In this document: positions 39,840 to 55,327 of the stretch, one piece after another
Layout of the letters: the number at the start of each line of letters is the position of its first letter
How positions within the stretch are numbered: position 1 is the stretch's first letter
Assembly (NCBI RefSeq): GCF_013347965.1
Contig: NZ_CP048810.1
Location: forward strand, 3,162,001 to 3,226,000
Length of the DNA stretch: 64,000 nt
Direction of reading: 5' to 3'
DNA from: Pseudomonas bijieensis
GTDB lineage: Bacteria > Pseudomonadota > Gammaproteobacteria > Pseudomonadales > Pseudomonadaceae
Translations under genes and position numbers: made by a program
The notes under the pieces: model-generated
The model's input: the letters and a program-made list of their open reading frames with translations, nothing else
Told to the model about the DNA's origin: nothing
The model's database searches: none

Positions 39840-39866
39840 GCACTTCTCTCCTCAGGCCGCGCCTAA

Positions 39867-41348
39867 TTACTCGAACCAGTGGGCTCGGGCGGCCATGATC
39901 AACTTGCCGGCACGATCATCGTCAATGCCGTCGATGTCGAGCAGATCGTCAATAGACTGCTCGGCCAGGTCTTCGCGGGTAATTACGCCGCGCACCGCCA
40001 GTTCCATCGCCAAATCCTTGTCCATGCCCTCAAGCGAGAGCAGGTCTTCGGCCGGATGGGCGTCTGCCAGCTTTTCCTCAGTAGCGATGGCTTTGGTCAA
40101 CAAACGATCCTTGGCCCGAGCGCGAAGCTCGTTGACGATTTCCTCGTCAAAGCCGTCGATGTTGAGCATTTCCTCCACCGGTACGTAGGCAATCTCTTCC
40201 AGGCTGGTAAAACCTTCGTCCACCAGCACCTGCGCCAGTTCTTCATCGACTTCGAGCTCTTCGATGAAGTTGCGCAGGATGTCGCCGGTTTCCGCTTGTT
40301 GCTTAGCCTGGATGTCCGATTCGGTCATCACGTTCAGGGTCCAGCCAGTCAACTGGCTGGCCAGACGCACGTTCTGACCACCACGACCGATAGCCTGAGC
40401 GAGATTGTCTGCGCCAACGGCGATGTCCATGGCATGGGCATCTTCGTCGACGATAATTGCCGCCACTTCAGCAGGCGACATGGCGTTGATCACGAACTGA
40501 GCCGGGTTGTCGTCCCACAGGACGATGTCCACGCGCTCGCCGCCCAACTCGCCGGATACGGCCTGGACACGCGAACCACGCATGCCGATGCAAGCACCTT
40601 GCGGGTCGATGCGCTTGTCCTTGGAGCGGACCGCGATCTTGGCACGCGATCCCGGATCACGGGAGGCGGCCATGACTTCGATCAGGCCTTCAGCAATTTC
40701 CGGCACTTCGATGCGGAACAACTCGATCAGCATTTCCGGCGCGGTACGCGACAGGATCAGCTGTGGGCCGCGGTTCTCGGTGCGGATTTCCTTGAGCAGC
40801 GCACGCAAACGCACGCCAACCCGGAAAGTTTCGCGAGAAATGATGTCTTCGCGAGCCAGCAACGCTTCAGCGTTGTTGCCCAGGTCGACGATCACGTTGT
40901 CGCGGGTCACTTTTTTCACGGTGCCGGAGATGATTTCCCCCAGGCGCTCGCGATAAGCGTCGACGACTTGCGCGCGTTCGGCTTCGCGAACTTTCTGCAC
41001 AATAACCTGCTTGGCAGTCTGTGCAGCGATGCGACCGAACTCAATGGATTCGATTTTTTCTTCGACGACATCACCGACCTTGGCACCCGGGTGCGTTTCT
41101 GCAACCTTGCTCGGCCAGGTTTCGATAGCCGGATCGTCCAGGTCGGCTTCCTCGACTACCGTCCAGCGACGGAAAGTCTCGTAGGCACCCGTGTGGCGAT
41201 TGATTTCCACACGCAAATCAACTTCGTCTTCAAACCGCTTCTTGGTAGCAGTGGCCAGGGCCAGCTCCAGCGCTTCAAAAATAACGTTAGCCGGTACGCC
41301 CTTTTCATTGGATACCGACTCAACAACCAGCAGTACTTCTTTGCTCAT
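39867..41348 (-). CDS. nusA: Transcription elongation/termination factor NusA
   Basis: NusA binds RNA polymerase and modulates pausing, termination and antitermination. The 493 residues show the N-terminal polymerase-binding domain, S1 ([20 protein letters not shown]), two KH domains ([29 protein letters not shown]) and two C-terminal acidic helix-hairpin-helix repeats. The start is ATG 41348 ([18 protein letters not shown]); an upstream in-frame ATG at 41369 adds 7 non-family residues. It lies 59 bases after rimP, in the nus operon order. Confidence 0.98.
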   Translation of the reverse strand: MSKEVLLVVESVSNEKGVPANVIFEALELALATATKKRFEDEVDLRVEINRHTGAYETFRRWTVVEEADLDDPAIETWPSKVAETHPGAKVGDVVEEKIESIEFGRIAAQTAKQVIVQKVREAERAQVVDAYRERLGEIISGTVKKVTRDNVIVDLGNNAEALLAREDIISRETFRVGVRLRALLKEIRTENRGPQLILSRTAPEMLIELFRIEVPEIAEGLIEVMAASRDPGSRAKIAVRSKDKRIDPQGACIGMRGSRVQAVSGELGGERVDIVLWDDNPAQFVINAMSPAEVAAIIVDEDAHAMDIAVGADNLAQAIGRGGQNVRLASQLTGWTLNVMTESDIQAKQQAETGDILRNFIEELEVDEELAQVLVDEGFTSLEEIAYVPVEEMLNIDGFDEEIVNELRARAKDRLLTKAIATEEKLADAHPAEDLLSLEGMDKDLAMELAVRGVITREDLAEQSIDDLLDIDGIDDDRAGKLIMAARAHWFE

Positions 41349-41407
41349 CGTACGCCTCGCCTTTCGCAAGCCATTGGATCCGCGGGATCCGCAGTATCTG
41401 GCACGTA

Positions 41408-41866
41408 TCAGTCAAAACTGGGAATAATGTTGGCCTTGTCGATCATATCGATCGGCAACAGGAACTCATGGTCATCTACCTGCACCACGACGTCCTGTTC
41501 TTCTACACCGCGCAGAAGGCCTTGGAAGTTGCGTCGACCTTCGAAAGGCGAGCGCAGCTTGATCTTCACTTGTTCACCGGCAAACAAAGCGAACTGTTCA
41601 AGAGTGAACAGGGGGCGCTCCATGCCAGGCGAGGAAACTTCAAGGGTGTATTCGGAGGTGATTGGATCTTCAACATCCAGTACACCGCTGATCTGACGGC
41701 TGACGATGGCGCAATCATCCACCAACACGCCGCCTTCCTTATCGATATAAACGCGCAACAGTGAGTGGCGACCTTGAGCCGAAAACTCAATACCCCAGCA
41801 TTCATAGCCAAGGGCCACGACCACCGGGGCCAACAAGGCCTGCAACTGTTCTAGCTTGCTCGACAC
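41408..41866 (-). CDS. rimP: Ribosome maturation factor RimP
   Basis: RimP assists 30S maturation. The 152 residues run from [20 protein letters not shown] to [13 protein letters not shown]. The start is GTG at 41866, supported by GAGGGGG 7 bases before it and family length; the frame extends to an ATG at 41884. A terminator-like hairpin with nine T stands only 40 bases upstream, so expression must depend on read-through or a very close promoter. Confidence 0.95.
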   Translation of the reverse strand: MSSKLEQLQALLAPVVVALGYECWGIEFSAQGRHSLLRVYIDKEGGVLVDDCAIVSRQISGVLDVEDPITSEYTLEVSSPGMERPLFTLEQFALFAGEQVKIKLRSPFEGRRNFQGLLRGVEEQDVVVQVDDHEFLLPIDMIDKANIIPSFD

Positions 41867-41905
41867 CTGAACCCCCTCGTGCATGTTTGTGCATGCTGTG
41901 CAAAT

Positions 41906-41930
41906 AAAAAAAAATGGGCGAATCGCCCAT
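41906..41930 (-). terminator. Strong terminator/attenuator just before rimP
   Basis: ATGGGCG and CGCCCAT pair over a three-base loop and on the minus strand are followed by nine T. Its distance to the rimP GTG is 40 bases. Confidence 0.85.
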
Positions 41931-41936
41931 CCCTGA

Positions 41937-41958
41937 AACGCCGTCGAATAGCGGCGTT
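41937..41958 (-). promoter_or_regulatory. Middle hairpin of the tRNA-fMet/rimP spacer
   Basis: AACGCCG and CGGCGTT form a 7-bp stem with an 8-base loop, seven bases upstream of the strong terminator on the minus strand. It could compete with neighbouring structures. Confidence 0.5.
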
Positions 41959-41976
41959 ATAAAGTGTCCAGCTAAC

Positions 41977-41997
41977 AAAAAGCCCCTTGGAAGGGGC
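41977..41997 (-). terminator. Terminator of tRNA-fMet
   Basis: GCCCCTT and AAGGGGC pair tightly, and on the minus strand the stem runs into TTTTTG. It begins 10 bases after the tRNA's 3' end. Confidence 0.8.
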
Positions 41998-42006
41998 CCC
42001 TGAAAC

Positions 42007-42083
<77 letters not shown>

Positions 42084-42148
42084 ACAAAGCTGGGGCGGAA
42101 GTATACGACCGATCCCTTACAGGGTCAATGTAACCCTTCCACCTACAA

Positions 42149-42169
42149 GAAAGCCCGCAATCGCGGGCT
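42149..42169 (-). terminator. Hairpin between tRNA-Leu and tRNA-fMet
   Basis: AGCCCGC and GCGGGCT pair over a four-base loop; on the minus strand the stem is followed by TTCTTG. It begins 12 bases after tRNA-Leu and may separate the two tRNA transcripts. Confidence 0.65.
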
Positions 42170-42180
42170 CTCCTGATAAT

Positions 42181-42266
42181 TGGTACCGAGAAGGGGACTC
42201 GAACCCCTACACCCTATGGGCACAACCACCTCAAGGTTGCGTGTCTACCAATTCCACCACCTCGGC
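42181..42266 (-). tRNA. tRNA-Leu (anticodon GAG)
   Basis: This 86-base class II tRNA has a long variable arm (TGCCCATAGGGTG), encoded CCA and the anticodon loop CTTGAGG. It lies 21 bases past secG, a placement shared with other gammaproteobacteria. Confidence 0.96.
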
Positions 42267-42287
42267 AATACAGCGTTTGAAACCTTC

Positions 42288-42671
42288 TTACTTCTGCTCT
42301 TGAGCTGGAGGCACGTCAGTCGCCGGGTTGGCCGACTTTTGCTCTTGAAGCACCGGGACATCATCAGAAGCCGGTTGTTGCTTTGGCGCCTCCAGGACTG
42401 CTGGGTTTGGCAAACCTACTTGAGTCAGCTCGTGAGCTTTCTCTTTAGCAAAGTAACCTAACCCCAAGCTGGTCATGAAGAAACCGGCGGCAAGTATAGC
42501 AGTAAACTTACTAAGAAAGGTAGAGGAACCTTGGCTTCCGAACACAGTATTTGAAGCACCTGCACCGAAAGACGCACCAGCATCCGCACCTTTACCCTGC
42601 TGCAGCAATACGAGAGCAACTACACCCAGTGCACCCAGCAGATGAAAAACGACTACGACTGTTTCCAGCAT
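42288..42671 (-). CDS. secG: Preprotein translocase subunit SecG
   Basis: SecG is the small two-helix subunit of the SecYEG export channel. The 127 residues show TM1 ([20 protein letters not shown]), the conserved [15 protein letters not shown] loop and TM2 ([19 protein letters not shown]). The C-terminal tail of about 55 residues is polar with Pro/Gln/Lys. The start is ATG 42671 (MLETVVVVF); the frame extends upstream without family sequence. It follows tpiA after four bases. Confidence 0.95.
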   Translation of the reverse strand: MLETVVVVFHLLGALGVVALVLLQQGKGADAGASFGAGASNTVFGSQGSSTFLSKFTAILAAGFFMTSLGLGYFAKEKAHELTQVGLPNPAVLEAPKQQPASDDVPVLQEQKSANPATDVPPAQEQK

Positions 42672-42675
42672 TTTT

Positions 42676-43431
42676 TCAGTTTCCCGCGGCGCGACAGATC
42701 GCACCGAACTCATCTGCATTCAGGGACGCTCCACCAATGAGCCCCCCATCGATATCCGGCATGCCGAACAGTTCGACCGCATTGGCCGCCTTCACGCTGC
42801 CGCCGTATAGAAGCCGCACACCTCGTGCCACTTCAGAATTCTCTGCCGCCAACTGCGCGCGGATGGCTGCGTGCACATCCTGCGCCTGTTGCGGCGAAGC
42901 AGTCAGCCCGGTACCAATGGCCCAGACTGGCTCGTAAGCAATAATTGCCTTTGCAAAAGCACCAACACCCAGCTCTTCGATGATGCTGCCCAGCTGACGC
43001 TCGACAACTTCAAGGGTCTTGCCGGCTTCACGCTGCGCAAGGGTTTCCCCTATGCACAACACCGGAGTCAGACCACAGGCCTGGGCCGCAGCAAATTTGC
43101 GGATCAAGGTCTTGTCCTGCTCGCCCATGATCTGGCGACGCTCGGAATGTCCGACCAGGACCAGGGAACAACCTGCATCCACCAATTGACTCGGTGCAAT
43201 CTCACCGGTCAACGCACCTTGCATGGACTCCACCGCAGAGTTCTGCGCGCCGACCGAAATCGACTTACCTTTCAAGCCATCAATCACTTGATTGATATAC
43301 AAGCAAGGCGGGAATACCGCGACATCAACACCGCTTGGCAAGGCCAGATGACGAAGGCCATTGATCAGCTCAGCGACGCTGGCGCGGGTACCGTGCATCT
43401 TCCAGTTACCAGCTACCATAGGGCGACGCAT
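42676..43431 (-). CDS. tpiA: Triosephosphate isomerase
   Basis: TpiA interconverts DHAP and glyceraldehyde-3-phosphate. The 251-residue TIM barrel has Asn9/Lys11 in GNWKMHG, the catalytic His in GHSERR and the catalytic Glu in [11 protein letters not shown], and the phosphate loop in YGGSVKAAN. It lies between glmM (66-base gap) and secG (4 bases), as in other pseudomonads. Confidence 0.98.
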   Translation of the reverse strand: MRRPMVAGNWKMHGTRASVAELINGLRHLALPSGVDVAVFPPCLYINQVIDGLKGKSISVGAQNSAVESMQGALTGEIAPSQLVDAGCSLVLVGHSERRQIMGEQDKTLIRKFAAAQACGLTPVLCIGETLAQREAGKTLEVVERQLGSIIEELGVGAFAKAIIAYEPVWAIGTGLTASPQQAQDVHAAIRAQLAAENSEVARGVRLLYGGSVKAANAVELFGMPDIDGGLIGGASLNADEFGAICRAAGN

Positions 43432-43497
43432 GCTGTACCTCGTCGGTCAAAGTGGGCGCAGATGTTACCCAACCGATCCATGACTGGCAAGCCGAAT

Positions 43498-44835
43498 TCA
43501 GGCAGAAACTTCAGTAACCAGTTTTGCCAGCTCTTCGGCATAACCGCGAACTTGCGCTTCATCCTCGCCTTCGACCATGACACGCACCAAAGGCTCTGTG
43601 CCGGACTTGCGCAACAATACACGTCCACGCCCCGCCATCGCCTGTGTCACACGCTCACTGGCCTGCTTGACCTTGGCATCCTCGAGAGGATTCACACCGC
43701 CCCCGAAACGCACGTTGATCAACACTTGCGGGCATTTGCGCAATGCCTGGCGCGACTGTGCGAGCCCTTCGTTACGCGCCTTGAGCGCCATCAGCACTTG
43801 CAAGGCCGCAATGATTGCATCACCCGTGGTGGTATGGTCGAAGCATACGATGTGGCCGGAGTTCTCACCACCGATCACCCAGTTGCGCTCCAGCAGCTCC
43901 GAGATCACGTAGCGGTCACCCACATTGGCCCGCACGAACGGGATATCCAGGTCTGCCAGGGCCAGCTCCAGCCCGAGGTTGCTCATCAACGTGCCGACTA
44001 CGCCGCCCTGCAGCTTGCCGCGCCCATGCAGGTCACGAGCAATAATGAACAGCAGCTCGTCACCATCGACGACCGTACCGGTGTGATCAACCATCAAGAC
44101 CCGATCACCGTCGCCGTCGAAGGCGATCCCGAGATCAGCCTGCTCAGCCAGCACCGCAGCCTGCAATGCCTCGGTATGGGTGGAGCCACAGTTGTGGTTG
44201 ATGTTCAGGCCATTAGGCTGGGCGGAAAGCACCACCACCTCGGCCCCCAGCTCGCGAAAGACGCTCGGCGCGACTTTATAGGTTGCCCCGTGGGCGCAAT
44301 CGACGACGACTTTCAGGCCGGAAAAACTGGTACCTGTGGGCACACTGCCCTTGCAGAATTCGATGTAGCGACCCGACGCATCGTTGATCCGCGACACTTT
44401 GCCGATCTTGCTCGACTCAACCACAGTCATCGGCGTGTCCAGCAGCTCTTCGATCATCAGCTCGATATCGTCCGGCAGCTTGGTACCCTGGCCGGAGAAG
44501 AACTTGATGCCGTTGTCGTCATGAGGGTTGTGCGAGGCACTGATCACGATGCCTGCCTGGGCCTGGAACGTACGCGTCAGGTAGGCAATGGCCGGCGTCG
44601 GCATCGGGCCCAGCAGCATCACATCGGCGCCCGCCGATGTCAGGCCAGCCTCGAGTGCCGATTCGAACATGTAGCCGGAAATTCGCGTGTCCTTGCCGAC
44701 CAGCACCTTGCAGGCGCCCATCTTGCGGAACGCCATGCCGGCCGCCCAGCCGAGCTTGAGCATGAAATCAGGGGTAATAGGGTATTCGCCGACCCGACCA
44801 CGAATACCGTCGGTGCCAAAGTATTTCTTGCTCAT
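43498..44835 (-). CDS. glmM: Phosphoglucosamine mutase
   Basis: GlmM converts glucosamine-6-phosphate to glucosamine-1-phosphate for UDP-GlcNAc. The 445 residues contain the phosphoserine loop [12 protein letters not shown] near residue 100, the metal loop DGDGDR near 243 and the sugar-binding GGENSGH near 325. It starts [16 protein letters not shown]. It lies 16 bases downstream of folP on the same strand. Confidence 0.98.
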   Translation of the reverse strand: MSKKYFGTDGIRGRVGEYPITPDFMLKLGWAAGMAFRKMGACKVLVGKDTRISGYMFESALEAGLTSAGADVMLLGPMPTPAIAYLTRTFQAQAGIVISASHNPHDDNGIKFFSGQGTKLPDDIELMIEELLDTPMTVVESSKIGKVSRINDASGRYIEFCKGSVPTGTSFSGLKVVVDCAHGATYKVAPSVFRELGAEVVVLSAQPNGLNINHNCGSTHTEALQAAVLAEQADLGIAFDGDGDRVLMVDHTGTVVDGDELLFIIARDLHGRGKLQGGVVGTLMSNLGLELALADLDIPFVRANVGDRYVISELLERNWVIGGENSGHIVCFDHTTTGDAIIAALQVLMALKARNEGLAQSRQALRKCPQVLINVRFGGGVNPLEDAKVKQASERVTQAMAGRGRVLLRKSGTEPLVRVMVEGEDEAQVRGYAEELAKLVTEVSA

Positions 44836-44851
44836 AAGTGCTCCGTCATTC

Positions 44852-45703
44852 TTATTCGGCTGAATCCACAGCTGCGATCATCCGCACGACATCCATCGTT
44901 TCGGCTACATCGTGCACACGCAATATGCGCGCGCCTTTGGTAAGGGCCAAGGCCGCAAGGGCGAGACCACCATACAGGCGCTCTCCCACCGGTCGGCCCA
45001 AGGCATTGCCTATCATGCTCTTTCGCGAAACCCCAACCAACAGGGGCCGCCCCAGTGCATGCAAGGCTTCCATATGTTTGAACAGGCTCAGGTTGTGAGC
45101 CAGCGTCTTGGCAAAGCCAAAGCCGGGATCAAGAACGATCCGCTCGGCGGGAATGCCCACGGCAGCACACTGGTCCAGACGCTCCACCAGGAATTCACCC
45201 ACCTCCCTGGTTACATCATCATAGTGCGGGTCATTCTGCATGGTCCCCGGTTCGCCGAGCATATGCATCAGGCACACCGGCAACCCGGTGGCCGCCGCAG
45301 CGTCCAGGGCGCCGTCGCGCCGCAGGGACCGAACATCATTGATCAGGCCTGCCCCCAGTCGCGCAGTCTCGCGCATGACCGCAGGCGTGGACGTATCGAC
45401 CGAGATAATGACATCAAGTTCGCGATGGATGCGCTCGACAATCGGCGCTACCCGCTCCAGCTCTTCGGTAGGCGAGACTGCCCGCGCGCCCGGCCGGGTC
45501 GATTCGCCGCCTACATCGATCAGCGTTGCACCGGCAGCCACCATGGCTTCGGCATGCCGCAGCGCAGCATCGAGCTGGCTGAATCGACCGCCATCGGAAA
45601 AGGAATCAGGCGTGACATTGAGAATGCCCATGACATGCGCATGGGCCAAATCAAGAACCCGGTTGCCGCAAGGCAACCGGGTCGAGGACTGAACAGAAGT
45701 CAT
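44852..45703 (-). CDS. folP: Dihydropteroate synthase
   Basis: FolP condenses p-aminobenzoate with the pterin pyrophosphate in folate synthesis and is the sulfonamide target. The 283 residues contain [13 protein letters not shown] near 28, [11 protein letters not shown] near 62 and the C-terminal [11 protein letters not shown]. It starts 8 bases after the ftsH stop, so the two are co-transcribed. A perfect 11-bp hairpin lies in its codons 8-16. Confidence 0.97.
   Translation of the reverse strand: MTSVQSSTRLPCGNRVLDLAHAHVMGILNVTPDSFSDGGRFSQLDAALRHAEAMVAAGATLIDVGGESTRPGARAVSPTEELERVAPIVERIHRELDVIISVDTSTPAVMRETARLGAGLINDVRSLRRDGALDAAAATGLPVCLMHMLGEPGTMQNDPHYDDVTREVGEFLVERLDQCAAVGIPAERIVLDPGFGFAKTLAHNLSLFKHMEALHALGRPLLVGVSRKSMIGNALGRPVGERLYGGLALAALALTKGARILRVHDVAETMDVVRMIAAVDSAE
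45657..45682 (-). promoter_or_regulatory. Hairpin in the 5' coding region of folP
   Basis: ACCCGGTTGCC (45657-45667) and GGCAACCGGGT (45672-45682) are a perfect 11-bp inverted repeat with a four-base loop, 21 bases inside folP. It could slow translation or act as an RNase site, but no function is known to me. Confidence 0.5.
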
Positions 45704-45711
45704 TTCAAGCC

Positions 45712-47631
<1,920 letters not shown>

Positions 47632-47822
47632 TTAACTACCCTCTGAAGCAAGCTCCGCTACTGGCGCGCGCTTCGCATGATATTCACCGGCCTAACTTAC
47701 TACATTACCTACGACTCTGGCAGGCGCCGTCTGTAACCCTTTGTGAAACACTTTCTACACAATATTCGCTAATGCTCACGGGACGAAATACGAAAAACCT
47801 ATCGCCCCGGTCGAAAAACCTC

Positions 47823-48455
47823 TTATTCCTCACTGCGACCACGGAAACCACGGCCCAGCAGGTACTGCTCACGGGAGCGATCACGCGATGATTTCGGCTT
47901 GCGCGTCGTGACCTTCTCGAACTGCTTGCGCACGCTCTTGTGGTATTCGTCGAAGCCTTCACCCTGGAAGACCTTGATCAAAAAATCACCACCTGGCTTC
48001 AATACCCGAGTCGCAAGATCCAGTGCCAACTCGCACAGGAACATTGATCGCGGCATATCAACAGATGCCAATCCACTCATATTGGGGGCCATATCGGAAA
48101 TCACAAGGTCCACCTCGTTTTTTCCAACCGCTTCAAGGATCTGCGCCAGTACGGCGTCCTCGGTGAAGTCACCCTGAATGAAGGTCACATCCGGGATGCT
48201 GTCCATTTCCAGGATATCGGAAGCGATCAGTGTGCCTTGTCCACCAATCAGACGACTGGTCACTTGGGACCAGCCACCCGGGGCGGCGCCCAAGTCGATC
48301 ACGCTCATGCCTGGACGGATCAAACGGTCTCTTTCTTGAATCTCCAGCAGCTTGTAGCTGGCACGGGAACGATACCCGTCTTTTTGCGCCATTTTCACGA
48401 ATGGATCGTTGAAATGCTCTCTGAGCCAGTTCTGGCTAGTCTTGGAACGGGCCAC
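47823..48455 (-). CDS. rlmE: 23S rRNA 2'-O-methyltransferase (U2552)
   Basis: RlmE/FtsJ methylates U2552 of 23S rRNA late in 50S assembly. The 210 residues have the SAM motif [14 protein letters not shown] near 53 and the catalytic SDMAPNMSG and [10 protein letters not shown]. The start is GTG at 48455 with AGAGGTGG immediately upstream; no ATG exists nearby. It is divergent to yhbY and lies upstream of ftsH, as in E. coli. Confidence 0.96.
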   Translation of the reverse strand: MARSKTSQNWLREHFNDPFVKMAQKDGYRSRASYKLLEIQERDRLIRPGMSVIDLGAAPGGWSQVTSRLIGGQGTLIASDILEMDSIPDVTFIQGDFTEDAVLAQILEAVGKNEVDLVISDMAPNMSGLASVDMPRSMFLCELALDLATRVLKPGGDFLIKVFQGEGFDEYHKSVRKQFEKVTTRKPKSSRDRSREQYLLGRGFRGRSEE

Positions 48456-48561
48456 GGGCCACCTCTAAAAATAAAACGGGTCGTGATTAAGTGGGCGGTC
48501 CCGGACTTGCTCGGGTAAACTGGCCGCCGCTTTTTACAAGATCAGACGCAGGGGTCAGATT

Positions 48562-48870
48562 ATGCCGCTCACTCAAGAGCAGAAGAAACAATACAAATCC
48601 ATTGGCCACCATCTGAAACCGGTTTTGACTGTGGCTGACAACGGTTTGACTGAAGGTGTACTCGCCGAACTGGAACGCGCCTTGGGCGATCACGAGCTGA
48701 TCAAGATCAAGCTCAACATCCTCGACCGCGAAGCCCGCCTGGCTGCCGTTGCTGAACTGTGCAAGACCGGCAAGGCCGACCTGGTGCAGGTCATCGGCAA
48801 GATGGCGCTGATTTATCGCAAGAATTTCAGCGTCAACAAGCAACTGTCGAACGTTCACCGCTTCAAGTGA
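48562..48870 (+). CDS. yhbY: YhbY-family CRM-domain RNA-binding protein
   Basis: This 102-residue single CRM (KH-like) domain protein associates with pre-50S ribosomes. The conserved core is IGHHLKPVLTVADNGLTEGV, then HELIKIKLN with the GxxG-like turn region TGKADLVQVIGK. AGGGG precedes the ATG. It is transcribed opposite rlmE and converges on the DUF4149 gene. Confidence 0.93.
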   Translation: MPLTQEQKKQYKSIGHHLKPVLTVADNGLTEGVLAELERALGDHELIKIKLNILDREARLAAVAELCKTGKADLVQVIGKMALIYRKNFSVNKQLSNVHRFK

Positions 48871-48880
48871 TGTCAAAGGG

Positions 48881-49285
48881 TCAAGGGTGTGCCTCGCGCA
48901 CCCTGCCGCCCCATCCGGGAACCGGCTGCAACACCAGCACCAACCCGGAAAAACCCAGCACCAGGTAACTGAATACCTGCCATTGGCTCGCATCCGGCCA
49001 GCCGAGACGCACTGCAAAGAACATCCCGCACGCGTACAACGACATGAGCAACAATTGCCCACGAATGTCGCGCCATAGACTGGCAAGGCCCTCGGCCTGA
49101 ACCAGCACCAAGATCTGAAATATCACGCACGCTGCGGAAAAACCTACCAGCAGCGCCGTCAGCATGCCTGCGATTTCATCGATGAGCAGCGGTGCCAAGC
49201 CGACTCGACCCAGCACCGGCAGCAAACCGATGTGCAACAACCAGACGCCGCCCACCCACAACATCTGGGTGAGCTGCCAGATCAT
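48881..49285 (-). CDS. DUF4149-type small membrane protein
   Basis: The 134-residue inner-membrane protein has four hydrophobic helices: MLWVGGVWLLHIGLLPVLG, a helix at about residues 45-65 (AGMLTALLVGFSAACVIFQI), one at about 80-97, and the C-terminal VFSYLVLGFSGLVLVLQPV. It matches my memory of DUF4149 proteins found beside greA in pseudomonads; function is unknown. The start was set at ATG 49285; the frame's upstream part (to 49354) overlaps greA and is basic, so it is likely spurious. Confidence 0.8.
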   Translation of the reverse strand: MIWQLTQMLWVGGVWLLHIGLLPVLGRVGLAPLLIDEIAGMLTALLVGFSAACVIFQILVLVQAEGLASLWRDIRGQLLLMSLYACGMFFAVRLGWPDASQWQVFSYLVLGFSGLVLVLQPVPGWGGRVREAHP

Positions 49286-49313
49286 GGCGCCTGCTCGCAG
49301 CGGGCGCCTTCGT

Positions 49314-49792
49314 TCAGATGTGACGAACTTCGACAATCTCATACTCGATGACACCGCCAGGTGTCTTCACCGCCACCACATCACCCTCTTCCTTGGCAAT
49401 CAAGGCGCGAGCGATGGGCGAACCAACGGAAATCTTGCCGAGCTTGATGTCTGCCTCGTCCTCACCAACGATCTGGTAAGTGACGCTTTCATCGGTCTCG
49501 ACGTTGGCGATTTCCACGGTAGTGCCAAAGATCACCTTGCCGGTGTGCGGGATCGTCGTGACGTCGATGATCACCGCATTCTGCATACGGCCTTCGATAT
49601 CACGGACACGCGCCTCGACCATCCCCTGCTCCTCTCGGGCAGCGTGGTATTCGGCGTTCTCCTTGAGATCGCCCAGCTCGCGCGCTTCACCAATAGCCTG
49701 GCTCAAGCGCGGGCGCTCGACCTTCGTCAGGAAAGCGTGTTCTTCTTCCAGGGCCTTCGCGCCCTGAACCGTCATCGGGTACTTGGTTATGC

Positions 49793-49796
<4 letters not shown>
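49314..49796 (-). CDS. greA: Transcription elongation factor GreA
   Basis: GreA stimulates transcript cleavage by backtracked RNA polymerase. The 160 residues comprise the N-terminal coiled coil ([40 protein letters not shown] with the catalytic acidic tip) and a C-terminal FKBP-like domain. The start ATG 49796 overlaps the carB stop by four bases (ATGA), which supports this start and an operon with carB. Confidence 0.97.
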
Positions 49797-53014
<3,218 letters not shown>

Positions 53015-53072
53015 GGGTTTGTCACTCAAATCCGCAGGTCAGTCGGCTAGGCCGTCGAACAATCTTTGAAGC

Positions 53073-53110
53073 GCCCGAGGGGGCCGCCGCACTCGGGGCC
53101 GCCCTCGGGC
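53073..53110 (-). promoter_or_regulatory. carA-carB intercistronic hairpin
   Basis: GCCCGAGGG (53073-53081) and CCCTCGGGC (53102-53110) pair perfectly with further G/C complementarity inside. There is no U-tract, so mRNA stabilisation or partial pausing is more likely than termination. Confidence 0.55.
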
Positions 53111-53119
53111 TTCACGCGG

Positions 53120-54256
53120 TCAGCGTCGCTTGGCCATCTCATTGATGAAGCGATCGAACAGCGGCGCCACATCGTTCGGGCCCGGGCTGGCTTCAGGGTG
53201 GCCCTGGAAGCTGAACGCGCTCTTGTCGGTACGCTCGATGCCTTGCAGCGTGCCGTCGAACAGCGACTTATGGATCGCACGCACGTTGGCTGGCAGGGTC
53301 GCTTCATCTACCGCAAAACCGTGGTTCTGGCTGGTGATCATCACCACGCCCGTGTCCAGGTCCTGCACCGGGTGGTTGGCACCATGGTGGCCATGGCCCA
53401 TCTTCAAGGTCTTGGCGCCCGAGGCGAGGGCCAGCAATTGATGACCGAGGCAGATGCCGAATACCGGGATCTCGGTTTCCAGCACGTCCTTGATCGCCTG
53501 GATCGCGTAGTCGCAAGGCTCGGGGTCACCAGGGCCGTTGGACAGGAACACGCCGTCGGGCTTGAGGGCCAGGACGTCGGCGGCCGGGGTTTGGGCTGGC
53601 ACCACGGTGACGCGGCAACCGCGCTCGACCAACATGCGCAGGATGTTCAGCTTGACGCCATAGTCGTAAGCAACCACGTGGTATGGCAGCTCGGAAGCCT
53701 CGATCGTCGCGTGACTGTCGGTCTTCAGATCCCAGACCGTGGAGCGCCATTCGTATTGTTTCTTGGTGCTGACGACTTTCGCCAGGTCCATGCCCTTGAG
53801 ACCCGGGAAACCCTGGGCAGCGGCAATGGCGGCTTCTTCGGAAATGTTGTCGCCGGCCATGATGCAGCCGTTCTGCGCGCCTTTTTCCCGAAGGATGCGG
53901 GTCAGGCGACGAGTGTCGATACCAGCGATCGCCACAACGTTGTTGGCTTTCAGGTAATCGGACAGGGACATCGTGTTACGCCAGTTGCTCGCTACCAGCG
54001 GCAAGTCACGGATGACCAGGCCGGCGGACCAGACACGATCAGACTCGGCATCTTCCGGCGTGGTGCCGGTGTTGCCGATGTGCGGGTAAGTCAGGGTAAC
54101 GATTTGCTGGGCGTAGGAAGGATCGGTAAGAATTTCCTGATAGCCGGTCATTGCGGTGTTAAACACCACCTCACCAACGGTCTGGCCGTCGGCTCCAATG
54201 GCTTCGCCGCGAAAAATGCTGCCATCAGCAAGGGCGAGTATGGCTGGCTTAGTCAA
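53120..54256 (-). CDS. carA: Carbamoyl-phosphate synthase, small subunit
   Basis: CarA is the glutaminase subunit that feeds ammonia to CarB. The 378 residues have an N-terminal CPSase domain ([20 protein letters not shown]) and a class I glutamine amidotransferase domain with the nucleophile Cys in [10 protein letters not shown] and the catalytic His in [11 protein letters not shown]. The start codon is TTG at 54256 with GGGAGG upstream. A terminator lies in its leader (54302-54337), 46 bases before the start. Confidence 0.97.
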   Translation of the reverse strand: MTKPAILALADGSIFRGEAIGADGQTVGEVVFNTAMTGYQEILTDPSYAQQIVTLTYPHIGNTGTTPEDAESDRVWSAGLVIRDLPLVASNWRNTMSLSDYLKANNVVAIAGIDTRRLTRILREKGAQNGCIMAGDNISEEAAIAAAQGFPGLKGMDLAKVVSTKKQYEWRSTVWDLKTDSHATIEASELPYHVVAYDYGVKLNILRMLVERGCRVTVVPAQTPAADVLALKPDGVFLSNGPGDPEPCDYAIQAIKDVLETEIPVFGICLGHQLLALASGAKTLKMGHGHHGANHPVQDLDTGVVMITSQNHGFAVDEATLPANVRAIHKSLFDGTLQGIERTDKSAFSFQGHPEASPGPNDVAPLFDRFINEMAKRR

Positions 54257-54301
54257 GAAGACCTCCCGTAAATAAAGCCTGAAAGGGCGATCGCAGGTTG
54301 T

Positions 54302-54337
54302 AAAAAAGCGGAGTGACGTATGGACACGTCACCCCGC
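54302..54337 (-). terminator. Terminator/attenuator in the carA leader
   Basis: On the minus strand GCGGGGTGACGT and ACGTCACTCCGC pair over GTCCAT (12 bp with one G-U) and run into TTTTTT. It lies between dapB and carA, only 46 bases before the carA start. It may end dapB transcription or act as an attenuator of carA. Confidence 0.8.
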
Positions 54338-54511
54338 TTCTTCACTGAATTATTCTGCGCGCTTTTAGTGGACACACTAAAGCTGTAGCTTACAGAAAAA
54401 GGCTTTTTTGGTCCACCGCTAATGAGCCTTAAAGGCAGGGGAATGCGACAGGCCGTCGCGAAGCGGTGTAAAACGGGGCTCAGTATAACCTGAACCCCGC
54501 GTTCAATGGCA

Positions 54512-55327
<816 letters not shown>

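Noticed and set aside
41375..41393. GGATCCGC direct repeats between rimP and nusA as a regulatory element
   Set aside because: Only two short copies, no known binding protein pattern, and the spacing gives no clear structure.
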